DNA of 64,000 nt from Membranipora membranacea (Eukaryota; Bryozoa; Gymnolaemata; Cheilostomatida; Membraniporidae): NCBI GenBank assembly GCA_914767715.1, contig OU612065.1, positions 25,482,001 to 25,546,000 on the forward strand, read 5' to 3'. A program made the position numbers and the translations under genes. This document shows positions 12,640-24,600 of the stretch, in pieces (position 1 is the first letter of the stretch; each line of letters opens with the position of its first letter). A model generated the notes under the pieces. It did not search any database and was not told the DNA's origin. It saw only the letters and a program-made list of their open reading frames with translations.

Positions 12640-14694
12640 CTATGCCAGTTTTGGAGCTTTCTCCTGCGGCTCATTTGCACTGCACACTATCTTATGTCTT
12701 TTATACAGCTGCGTAATGTCAGCTGATGTTCTAGGTCCCCCTGTTATGACTGATGTAATATGTCCACCCCTGTTTGGCTTGGTCCTTGCTGGGGGTGAGA
12801 TTGTATCATTCAATCCTGATATAAACTCATCTAGGTCAGCGAGATTTGTTGGCCGCGGCAGCTCCTCACCCGTATTCTTAGTGTAGGCCAGAAAGACATG
12901 ACCGAGCATACTCTCAAAAGCCTGGTCCTCAATCTGTAAATCCTTGGCAGCATTTGTGAGAGCAATAGGCGATTTCTCTCGGTTTTCTTTGACAAGTTGC
13001 AGACAACCTTCATAAACTGTGAAGAAGCTCTTGAGATTGTTCCACATGTGGTTCAGCACACTCGGTATGGCCCATCTATTATTTGAACCTGTGGCTTCTT
13101 TGATTCTGTTCTTTGTGAGTAGCATCAGAGCTATTCCAATCCATTTCATGCAGACATGCTCATTGTACGCTTCTCGGTTTTTAATCAACATGATTGTTAC
13201 AATAGTGGCTATGTTGAGCTTTTCTGCCACATTGATGAGAGTTTTGCTGAGAATGTCTCTGTTTCGGTCTAACCATTTCCTGACAGAGTCTGAGGCAGAA
13301 CAGACAATCGCTTGACTGCCTGGTCTGAGAGTGACTGTCATAGGTCCAACCATCTGTCGCTGTCTCAGTATTACTGGCACGGTGGTGTTTGGTGCCCTGA
13401 TGTTGAAACAGGGATAAACATTACCTGAGGCTACATTATAAGCTGGTTGTCTTGCATTTATAAGCATATAACGTAGTGTTGGCTGTTGTGTCCCATGCAG
13501 CATCGGAGCATGCAATACAGGCATAACCACATATTTCTGAGAAGTTTTTGAGCATTGCGCCTTAGAAGTGCTCGCCAGAATCTTGCTTACTATGGATGAG
13601 ACTTCCTGAGAGCGGTCATTGTGTGCTGATGTTGAAGTTGTTGGCAAATCTTCCCGTTTTAACAACCCTTGAATCTTCTTGGCTGACTTAGGATCAACAA
13701 CATGTTTATCATCCGAGTGATTTCTTTTGCAGCCATTGTGTAATCCATTGCATGAGCTGTTGCTACATGTACTATACATTGGTGCTAAAATATTGGTCAC
13801 AGCAGTACCTCTTGCAGTAACTAATGAGCTTAATCCAAGTATCTTATGAAATTTTGGAGTGCACTGAACAGGGAGATGATTCGTGCGGTAACAAGCTGAT
13901 GGTCCGTGCTGGGAGCGAGCTTTACTTTCCTTATCTGGAAGCAGGAGGAGATAATTACAGAAAATAGGCATTCCATGTGTCTGACAAATAAGGACCAAAA
14001 ACATAACTGCCGTGTATTGGTATTGTATAGAGAACGAACAGAGCACTAAAAGTAATCTGCCCTTGTGTGATGATCTGACAACACTGGACTTTATTATTGC
14101 ATTATGCAAGCATTGTCCACATTCCAGGCATATGACCTATTTCTGTGTCCATTGTTAGTTATTCCCATAGTGCTTGGCTCACTTCTATACATGTTAAAAA
14201 ATTAAAACCGTGTCACACCCGCCCTGTCCTTATTGCCGAAGAAACATATTATAGGCTTGGCAAATTATGACCACTTTTGTTTGACCTGTTAAAATGATCA
14301 GATTATGAACCGAGTTAATTTACCAGTTTTTTTATTGGTCTTTGTTGTTGAATGTTGATCAGATGTATGGTGATCAGTGATGCGGAATAGCATCTCACAA
14401 TCAGCATCAGTCTTTTTAGGGAACATCTGTTTTCTGTTGCGACTGAAAGTCGAGCAATCCCTGCTGTGGCTAGAGTGGCTATAAAGGAAAGAAATCAGAT
14501 ATATATTGATAAGATATAAAGCATGCCAGATTTCCAATTCAAAATTAAAAGATTATTTTTTAGAATAAGACTTTAGGATGGACAATGACCTCATAATGTA
14601 GATAACCAAAGGTCTACAACACACATTGATAAAACGGAATTAATTTCAATCAAACTTACTTCTGAATTGAGATTTCCTCATCGCTGTCGCTCAT
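12640..14694 (-). CDS. Unrecognised three-exon gene (494 aa)
   Basis: Exons 14660-14694, 14324-14478 and 12640-13934 join in phase with good GT/AG sites and give 494 aa starting MSDSDEEISIQ. I do not recognise the family. The N-terminal 70 residues are Ser/Lys/Thr-rich and polar. The middle (about 150-270) is low complexity, rich in Pro, Val and Arg, with a Cys-containing stretch (CSNSSCNG). The C-terminal half (about 280-450) looks like a compact helical domain: it opens with KWLDRNRDIL, has a NNRWAIPSVL segment and ends near DEFISGL. The last residues are basic and polar. There is no signal peptide, membrane segment or known catalytic motif. The acidic start and basic patches would suit a nuclear protein, but that is inference. 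The long last exon is open across its full length and all phases agree, so the gene is very probably real. Confidence 0.75.
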
Positions 14695-15686
14695 CTTGCA
14701 CCTAATCAAAGCCTCTTTCAGAAGAATGAGAACTTAGCGTAGTATACTGTAGTGCTCTTAAATTTGACTTGGTTTGATAACAATACTGCAGCTCTCCACA
14801 TAAGTTGATGACCTAACAATGCTGATGACATCACCTGTCCCATTTAAAACAATCCAGAGAAAGTAACTTCAAAATGTAAAACTGCACACAGCAGTGACTA
14901 TTTTTAGTGTGATATATGCTTAATTATAATCACCAACCAATGCATCATGACAAATGAGGCTATGTGAAAAAGAAGGAATGGAGTTAGATGACTTTTTTAA
15001 AAAGCAGTTTATCATGCTCAGACAGCTGAAGCAAATCACTGGACACATGATCCTGGTAGGATTGAACTTTGGAAACATACCGCGGACACAAGACAATTAA
15101 ATGCATGCTGAGTTCTTCAGTATCAAACTTCAACATCAAACTATGAATAATAATGCAGACAACTCTTTGATTTTTTGATATTGTTTATTTCAATTTCTTA
15201 GTTATAAATTCATTCCATGATGGTAGTATGTACAAAAATTCATCGGTGAAAACTACAACAGCAGCCTGTATACTATTATTATATACAATCTCCATACTAG
15301 TCTATACAAAGAAAGGATAGCTATAAGCAGAAAGAAAACTGATGATTTGGAACATAAATAAACTTATAATCTGGTAATATGAATACTTTGATCTGAAAGC
15401 ACTCCGCTAGATACAACTAGATTATCTTACAAAAAATCAAGGCAACATGCAGTAGTTATATAGTATCGTATTATAAACAATGCGAGTTTTCCAAACTATT
15501 GGCTCAAAAACGATGACTCAAGCATATTGTTTATATATTTACTGGCTTTTTCAGATTACGTTTGCAAAGTTTTGCAGGAAACAAAAGCATCCCATCCCGA
15601 GTCAAATATACATGTGTTTGGTGCAACCAAAGATCTCCCTCGCTATTCATTGGTGCAACATGCTACAGTGATGATTAATAATGTGC
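14695..15686. other. Space between the orphan gene and BPTF, including the BPTF 3'UTR
   Basis: No coding exon is visible. The right half should be BPTF 3'UTR, ending near a minus-strand AATAAA. The left half should hold the promoter of the gene starting at 14694; no TATA or CCAAT box stands out. Short forward ORFs at 15480-15796 overlap BPTF 3'UTR and the bromodomain exon in antisense and are not credible. Confidence 0.6.
15184..15189 (-). terminator. Candidate BPTF polyadenylation signal
   Basis: TTTATT on the plus strand reads AATAAA on the BPTF strand, about 500 bp downstream of the BPTF stop codon at 15687-15689. The position is plausible; no competing canonical site was noticed closer to the stop. 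Confidence 0.5.
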
Positions 15687-18600
15687 CTAATGGCCAGCAG
15701 TCACTTCTTTTAGTCTCTGTACAAAGAATTTCTCCAGTTTCTCGGCACACAGAAAGACTGGTGAGTTTTTCTGGTTGTAATACCTGGCATTGTTGAATAT
15801 TTTAGTAGTGTCTTTAGCGAAATCACCAACAGTCTGGTACTTGTTAGCTCGGAGATTGTTTGCAAGAGTTGAGAGATCTGAAAAGGAAAACAGCACGTAA
15901 AACATAGCAGATATAATATGCAAACATTTTTCTCGATAGTCAACATCATTCATACACAGTATGATATTTGATAATAAAGGTTTGTCAAAAATCATCAGTT
16001 AACTCAATTATTGGTTAAGTTTAGTATAGTATTAGCATCAACAAAGCATACTGTTTTACACATGATTGGAAATCTCTCAACACCAGGAACAGGGAAAACT
16101 AAATCTCATGTGATGTCACACTGTTGAAATTTGGATTTCTGAGATCCTGATACCAAGAGCAAACACAAATAAACAAATAAAAACCTACCCATTGGATGAG
16201 TGATAACTTGATAGTAATCAGGAACCTTTACTCGATCCACTGGCTTCAGGAACGGCCATGCTCCTTCATTTGACTAAAAATAAATAACAAGAAATATGAA
16301 GTAAAAATCTTTTTCATAAATAACAAGGTAATGAATTGGAGGACTGGTCTAAAATGGTTAGACCTTCACACTATCACGCTCATTTCGAACAACAAAGACG
16401 TATAGAAAATAATAAATAATAAATGTATGAATAACTAATCTAATATGTTAACCATCATTTATATCTGTCTATCTTCTTGATCAGTTTTGGTGGATGAAAA
16501 GTAACATAGCTAACAACATGAATATCTGCCCCAGGTCACATCATAATGGCCTTGAAGAAACAAATAGGCGCCCTTATAACGAACGAGTCACATGTTACAG
16601 AAAAGATCCACACTGATCAGGTGATATACTATACTGCATCTCTGATAGATAGAAAGTAAAGAGTACCATCACAGGGAATTTGGTGTGACGACCCTTGTTC
16701 AATATTATTAATTAGGGGTGGGTGGGTACTGCTACTAAATTGACTCTAACGAGCAGAGATACACATGTCAATAGTGTAACCTCGATGTCAGCGTGGAAAA
16801 GATCAGCGACTTACGTGCAGAGCTTTGACCAGTTTACGCAGCGCTGCAGAGATAGGGCCTTTTATCGGTATATTAGTAGATGCTGTCTGTGAGCCTTTAG
16901 ATGCACAGTTAGGACAGATATATGTATCTGTAGCCTCGGCTTCTGCCTGAGTTATACCAACACACATCGGGTGGAACCACCCCTCGCACCCATCACAGCC
17001 AACATAGAATCTGAAAACAAAATTTGCTACTTTCAAACATTGGTTTGCATTGAAAGATTGCATTGTACAGGAAATTGAACAATGTGACTAACTCAAAAGG
17101 AAAGCGATCACAGAAATTAATAGTTAAAAGCTTTAATTTATGAGCAAAGAGAATTATAATGGACAGTACTTACTGTGTGTCATCATAAGGCTTGTTACAG
17201 AGGCAGTATAATTCCTCATCACTCTGTTTCTGATGTTCTTTACATGGATCACAGACAAAAGTATCGACAGAGTCTTTATCTTGCTCTCTGATACCGACAC
17301 ATGAGCCATGGAACCACTGAGCACAGATATCACATCCCACGTAAAACCTGCAAAAATAGAGGTGTGTTTGATCATGGCGTAGAAGCTACTAAAAGAAAGA
17401 AAAGTTTTAACCACAAGGGTAAGTGCCCAGAATAATGAACGTAAAGGTCTCAATTCTGTCACGGTTGATAATGCATGCATCGAAAATGAATTGTGTAGCT
17501 ATGGAGCTGGCATTGAACTTCATGAGAATAATTTAATTCAGAGGTAGCTGGTTTTAGAAAATTCTCTCTCTGGAAGTAACAGCACCATGAGGACACGGCT
17601 ACTTACTTTGAAGTGTCTAGTGGTGTCTGACATATACAATAAAGCTTATTTTGCAGTGTCTTTGGTTTGGTTATTGTTTTCTTAGCAGACTACAAAATAA
17701 GTAAAACTTTTAGCATAACATGCTATTAGATAAGATTTATTTTAAAACCCTCACAGAACAAATTTTGAGAAATCATTGAAATGAAATAGTTTGTAGAAAA
17801 AGCTTGAAAAAAAATGCTCGACAATAATGAGCTGGAATAAAAATTATGGAACTCAAAATAGATTAGTAAGGTGACACATTGCGCACATAACATTGAACAT
17901 TTAGGGCATCGCAAGCTCCAATTGATCCATAAAAGATTTTATTGATAATTTGATGCCAGGGAAAATACTCTAGCTTTTTTGACAATTCATCACCTACCTT
18001 TGCTGGTTTGATGTCCATCTTCAGCTCATCATCTTGACTGAGGGATATTTTTCTCTTCTTCGCGTATTGACTGGTTGAGGCCCTGGCGACCCGGTTGGAG
18101 TTATTGAATACTGGTGTAGAGGCAGGAGTTGGGTGGCTAGAGTTGCTATGCTGAGAAGTCTCGTCAAACGCTGAGAACATGTCAGATTCTCGGGAAGAAG
18201 GCTCAGCGTCAGGTGGAATTACAACACCAGTCTCTGCAAATATTTCATCCTGCAAAGAGAGGATATGTGAACGTGGAAAGTATGAAAATAACTTTGCATA
18301 ATTCAAATCACTCAATCAGTCAAAAATATGTCGCAAATTTTGAAAACTTTTGTTTTACATTTAACATTCGCAAAGGGTAGTTAGCAGGAAAGTCTATATT
18401 ATATTTATTTAATTTTTAAACTAATTAATTAATAAATTAATTTAATTTATTATACTTCTTCTTATTTAACGTCAATTTTTGCAAACCATTTTGTCGAAAA
18501 AATGATGAAGATGCCAATAAAGTTATAAAAAGAAAAGACATACAAAAATTTAGCCAAATCAGTAAGCGTTATCTCAGTTTCTTGCATACCCTGAGTTCAC

Positions 18601-21600
18601 GTTTGAGTTTCTCTTTGAGTATTTCCTGTTTTATGGTGACTTCTTTCTTCAGCTGTGCCGTATGTTTCTCTAACATAACACTGAGCTTCTTCACTCTGTC
18701 CTTCTCTTTCCTCTTCTGATAATCCTCCTTATTCTTCTTCTTTTTCATCTTTATTATCTCCCTGAAAACATAGCGCCATTATATCGACTACGTGATGAGC
18801 TGTCATGGATGTTTCCATTGTCGAAACTAGTAAAAAGTCAAATTTACCATTAAAAATAACAATGAATTTCCAATATAATTTTACAAGGGATTGAAATTGT
18901 ATAACACTAGTTATGATACAAAATTGAAATCAGTAAACATTCTTTTGGTCACATAACAGACAGATAATGACCATTTTTTTAGAAAACTGCTTATTAGGTT
19001 TATTAGCAGCATGTGGCCGGGTTTCAACTGATTTTCACTCAAAGTTGAGATTGGAAGGTACTAAAAGGTACTATTTTGTATAGGCTATCATTAAAATAGT
19101 ACTTTTTTAGTACATTTACAACTTTGAGTGAAAATGAGTTGAAACTGGCCATATGTTGTTAATGAGCCAGGTTTCCAAATTAGATCGAGAACTACAGAAT
19201 GATACCAAAAATCTGATTCCTTCACAATCACATCAAACCATGCTAGGTACAGACTTACAGCTCTTCCTCAGTGATGACCTTTGGCTGGAATATTTTAGAC
19301 TTGATTGGCTTGCTCTTCATCTGCTCATGATACTCAGACACGAGATGCTCAGGAGATTTCGGTGTCTGTTTAGTCACAGTAATAGAACCCTGTACATTGG
19401 CTAGTTTCTTCTGCATCTCCTGAAGCCTAGACTGGATCTCCGGAGCCTGTGCGCTGGATAGAGCCTGTGCTACCACTGAAATTGATGACAAATAAAATCT
19501 ATATAAATGGTTAAGTATTTAAGGGCTACCCAAAGACCAAAGGATGTTATATTCAGGCAGTTACTTATGATAAAGTTGTGTCAGACTTGCAAGGTAAAAA
19601 AATTCAATGCTCTACACGGCATGAATTATTGATGGTGAAAAGAGTGCATTCTATAAGGGAAGGTAACACTCATTCCCTGCATTATGATGTCAAAGTCTCC
19701 CGGATGTGCAATACAAGAAAAAAGCACTTCCGGGAGACTGTTAAAAATGTTCCGCTCAATCAACAGCTGCTTTTAGTACCCGATTCATACCAGTAGTAAA
19801 ACTAACACAGATCCACAAGTGTTTGTAATACCACCAATTGATGCTTTTGCTTCAAGTGCCTGAATAGTTTCATTGCAATGTGCAATTTTCTTCAAACCCT
19901 TGTAATATTCATTTCAAGACTTGTGCATAAAACTGTTAAGACTCTTTTAAGCTTGCTCCTTCCCACTCAACAAAATCAGCTGTTATAGTTATATTTATGA
20001 GATATATTGCAAGGATCTTACCTTGTTGCATGATTTCAGTACTTAGAGTCGTCCCCTCATCATCATCAGCCTCCTCTTCCGTCTGGTTGTCTGCGCTTGT
20101 AGAAAGTTTCCTTTCTTCACTGCGCTCCAGTTTGACGTCTATATCTTCAGCCTTGAGTGCTGTAGGAGAGGCAAGCATTGCAGTAGGGGATGTAGGCATT
20201 GCTGCCGGTGATGTCACTGAGAGCGTAGTGGAGCTCATCGATTGTGAGGCTGACGCTGCAGCCGTAGCTGTAGTAGAGTCTGATGGTGTGGTCGACTGGA
20301 TGAGCTCTTGTTTAGGTGTAAGTAGAGATACGCCGGGTAGAGATATACTTGGTACGCCGCTGTAGTTCTTATCAAATATCGTCTTTACCTTACACTCTGG
20401 TGGAACTGAATCAAAGATATAAATATGATGACAATACAACATAATCTACAAACTACAATCAGTTCATCAGTCAACAGGTTCTTGGTGCAGTCAAATAATA
20501 TTGCCAGGGTGGCTGCACACAGCATTATAACTTCCCTGACGGTTTTAGATTGAGCAACTAGCAACTGGAGGCAGATTGGATCTATCCATTGACTTAATAT
20601 ATATTAAGCCTATGGATCTACCTTCTTCACCTAACATCAATTTGGGCCATATTGTTGATAAAAATACACCAATATTATCATTATCAGCTCTGTTAAGTAT
20701 TTAGTAGTTAAGATTTATGCAACTAAAATTTGATAAGACTCCCTATTCTCGTGGTAGAACAAGTTTGATCCATTTTGTTTGCATTCCAGTTGCTCCCCAT
20801 GCACCAATAAACCGCAGTGGAGGGGGAGCAACTTTGAATTCAAGCAAACTAGATCGGTCTGGTGGGAGGAATGAGGGGGTAGTTATGAGTAATGCTGACT
20901 TACTTGGTGTACTGCTCTCCCCTGTAGAAGTGGATAGTGTCTGAGCCTTCATTAGACTAGCCTGTATTGTAGATGGGGTTAGGCTCTTTACTTCGCCTCC
21001 ACTGCTCTCTACAATAAGAATGTAACACATGCTGACTTGTCGTCTTTAAAATACTATGTGCATATGTGATTCAGCAATTTATTTGTCTAAATTTTGCTAT
21101 GAACTGACGAACAAATGCGCTAATAATGCCAGCAATTATCTATTGTTATTATCAAAATCCCTTTATAGAAACATCCACTGACTTATGTATTTATTTATTG
21201 AGGTTTTTATTAACAATTATGACCAGATTTATCAGGAGAGGCATTAGCAAACACCCTTCCAGTAAATAAATACATCATAAACTTTCCACTATCAACAAAC
21301 TGCTTTCAATTGGCATATTATATTTACCTGAAGTGCTGGGCACGGTTGTAGCTGCTGATATTGTAGTGAGTCCAGTTTTTCCCAGAGTCAGAGTGACAGG
21401 CTGTACTTTACCCAGTAGATTTTGTGCTACGCTCTTAGTAACCACTGTCAGCTTACCATTAGGAAGCTTAATCAGAGTTTGATCTGTCAAAGATAAATAA
21501 AAATATATTAACTTTTCTGTCGAACTTTGAAACGATTACCACTCAACTAGCTAGAAGTGGTGGTGTCTATGGAGTAGGTAGTTGAGTTGGTGGTAGTAGT

Positions 21601-24600
21601 AATAGTATTCCAAATTATGAATAACTCAACAGCCTAGCTCCAAATATGCTACAGTCCTTCAGTTGGAACAGACATAGGGCTATCTCTTTTCAACTCGATA
21701 CAGTTAGCACCATAACCACTACATGGTGTTCTATCCCTGGATCAGCCAAAACTATTTGTTTTGTAGAACAAAAGTTGAACAGCATAAAATGAACACTATA
21801 CATTTCGTATTAATAAGTCTAATGCTTACCAGAAGTGAGACTTCTCACGGTTAGCTCTTTACCCTCCTTATCCTTCATCTTATACTGTGGTAATTTGTTG
21901 AGCTTGTTAGGATCTAAGCTTATCTGGTTACCTCCCGAGGAAAGCAGTGTAGCTATAGATTTCTTCGCAATCTCCCCTTCTGTGCGCAAAACTGTGTGAG
22001 AAACATTAAAATGATAGATTAGGGGCTAAACAATAGGGCAAAATTTTCACACTCATGCCGCATAGTCACAACCTGCAGAAATATAACACCTGTATGTTGG
22101 CAAAAAGCACTGAGGGCTAGAAGTGGAGGAATGAAATGCTCATCAACACCGAGGGCTGGCTTCATGCAGCTGAGGCCGGCCATGAGGAGGTTGTACTAGA
22201 GGAGCATCAGAAAAGCGCTTGACTCATAGTTTCCAGCTGAAGACTTGGATGTTGTGCAGTGGTATGCATACTACTGGATGCTGTATCAGCTTGTGTCATA
22301 CATGGTATGACATCATGTTTGTAAGGAAGTCTGCTAAACACCGTACATGCAGAATTCACACTATACAAATTATGCAGGCAACTCTTGATAATGATAGTAT
22401 GCAGTCGAATCTTGATGTTGAGAGTATACAGTGGTGTGAAATTTAAATAGTCTTGCCTGAGATGCATTCATCATATACTGGCAAACATGCGAAGATTTTC
22501 ACCTTTTTAGGGGCATGAATTGACTCCCCTGGATTAGTTTTTTTCACAAGCTGTTTACCTTTAGTTTGTACTGGTTGTACAGGTGAGTCATTAAGTCCAG
22601 GTACAGTGGGTACATTGTGTCCTTGTCTCTTAGCGTTAGCCAGTGCTCGCTGTATCTTCAGCTGTTCCTCTACCTCAATCCTTACATCTTCCTTCTCTTT
22701 AGCAGTCATCGGCTTCTGAAGAGCTTTGAGCTTTGTGGTAGAGGATGCCTGCTGCTCTTTTGCTAACAGCTACAAAAACCATATGAAAAGTATAACATTG
22801 TTGATTAATAATTAATAAACAATGATAAATAAATAATATTAATAAATTTGTTTTCTTGCTTCTACTATCTCCCATATTGTTGTAATACAGGCAAATAAAG
22901 GTTATCTACAACACCTGGTCATGTTGATGCCCACATTACTGCAAGTTAAGTGGTAAAAGATACTAAGACCATCATGTACTATTTTGAACTAATGTAAGTA
23001 ATTTACTAATTTCACCATGTACTATTTTGAGCGGTAAAAATAGTGCGGATATCTATCTATATATCTAAGATAGTATTTTGAAGTCCATCATTAAAACCGT
23101 ATACAAGAATGACAGCACGATAATTTGATGGTATCGTATCTGACGCATAGGCAGGGACTTACCTTGGCCTGTTTCTTTGTGAGTTTCTCAGTTTTTTCTC
23201 TCTTCTCTATCTTGTTGACAGATGATTGCTCAAAGAACTGATTAATCTCCCAGAGCTCGAGCTGCTCCTCAGGTAACCAATCTACTGATGTGGAGGGCTG
23301 AGTCGGCTGTCTCACCTGGTGCTTCTTACGCTTACGTAAACCTTCCCTGATTGGTTCATTGGATTCTATAAATAGTGAAGGCTAAATATTATTATTTGGA
23401 AATAATATCACTATTGAAATGATATAGACTGCCAATGAAAGTGTTAAAAAAAAACAAGCTACCCTGCAGTTGATATATATTATTTCTTGAAGAAACTTCA
23501 CAAAGGCACATTGAGAAGACACATCCATTTACAAGGATAAGCATGTGATGCATTGTGATGTGATATAAGTACAGGGCTTGGTTCAATAAGCTTGAGTTTC
23601 AAAATAGTTTGCCAGAATTAGTGTTATATTCTCCTTTTCAAAAAAGGAATGTATGCCAGAGCTCCTGCTTGAGCACCATTTGCTGCATAATGAACAAATG
23701 AAGTTTAAAAAATGGCTTATCAGTGATAAACCTTGAAACAAATTTGTCAATCTGCATTAGGGATGGTAAGGAGTTTGTGAGGTTTGATTGCAAGGCTTTG
23801 TGTTTGAAAGATCTTCGCAACGATTCGGCAAAATCAAAGATTATTAATTATCGAGCGCAATACCAACCAGTTCTAGTAGGCTGCTCCATGAAATTGAGAG
23901 GAATAACTATAGTTCTGACTTTGTACAGAGTCTGCAGCTTGAAGGGTCCCGTTGATTTCTTATCTAGGATCTCCCGAGTTGTAATATCATGATCATTCGT
24001 TGAGATATTAGCTCCACCCGATGGAGGCTTTGTGGAGTTGTCATCCCAGCGTATGCAAGCCCATAAAACTCGCAGTAAGTTTGCTACACCATGGATTGAC
24101 CTAGAAAATAGAGGCATAATCATGAGTTAGTAGAGGATGATCAGTTGGTAGGGGCGCCCATGTCCGGGGCTCGAACCCCACTGTAGATAACAGACTACTG
24201 GCTCCTTTGGGAACCCGACTGTACACCAACCAAACTGTCCTGCAAACCGAGAGGAGCTTAGTTTGGAATGTCTTATAACTAGTGTATTTTATTTCCAGCA
24301 AACCTTGCATACATACATCCATAATTTGACACAGTCGTGAGGAAGAAAATCCTGGAGTAACTACTCAGAATTATGTAAAGAAATCAAACTCGAATTTCCT
24401 CGATACTTGAACTCAGATGCTTACGTGACATTGTTGAAGAGTCTGTATTCCCAGCCTACCCTGAACCTGGGTCTAGGACACGGATAAGGCCAGTACGATG
24501 GAGCGTTCTTTGCATTGTAGTTAAATCCTGACACTTCAAATCTTCCTGCTTTGCGACTCAGAGGCTTCAGTTCATATTTGGCTAACACAAATGGACTTGC

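Noticed and set aside
15480-15796. Forward frames near the BPTF stop
   Set aside because: They run through BPTF 3'UTR and the bromodomain exon in antisense without a recognisable domain.
19519-19672. Conserved protein-coding segment shared by the two R1 copies
   Set aside because: One frame is open in both, but differences between copies mostly alter residues and there is no exon context; a dispersed repeat explains it.
19997-20365. 122-codon forward frame rich in Ser and Val
   Set aside because: It is exactly antisense to the Ser/Thr/Ala-rich BPTF exon 20022-20405.
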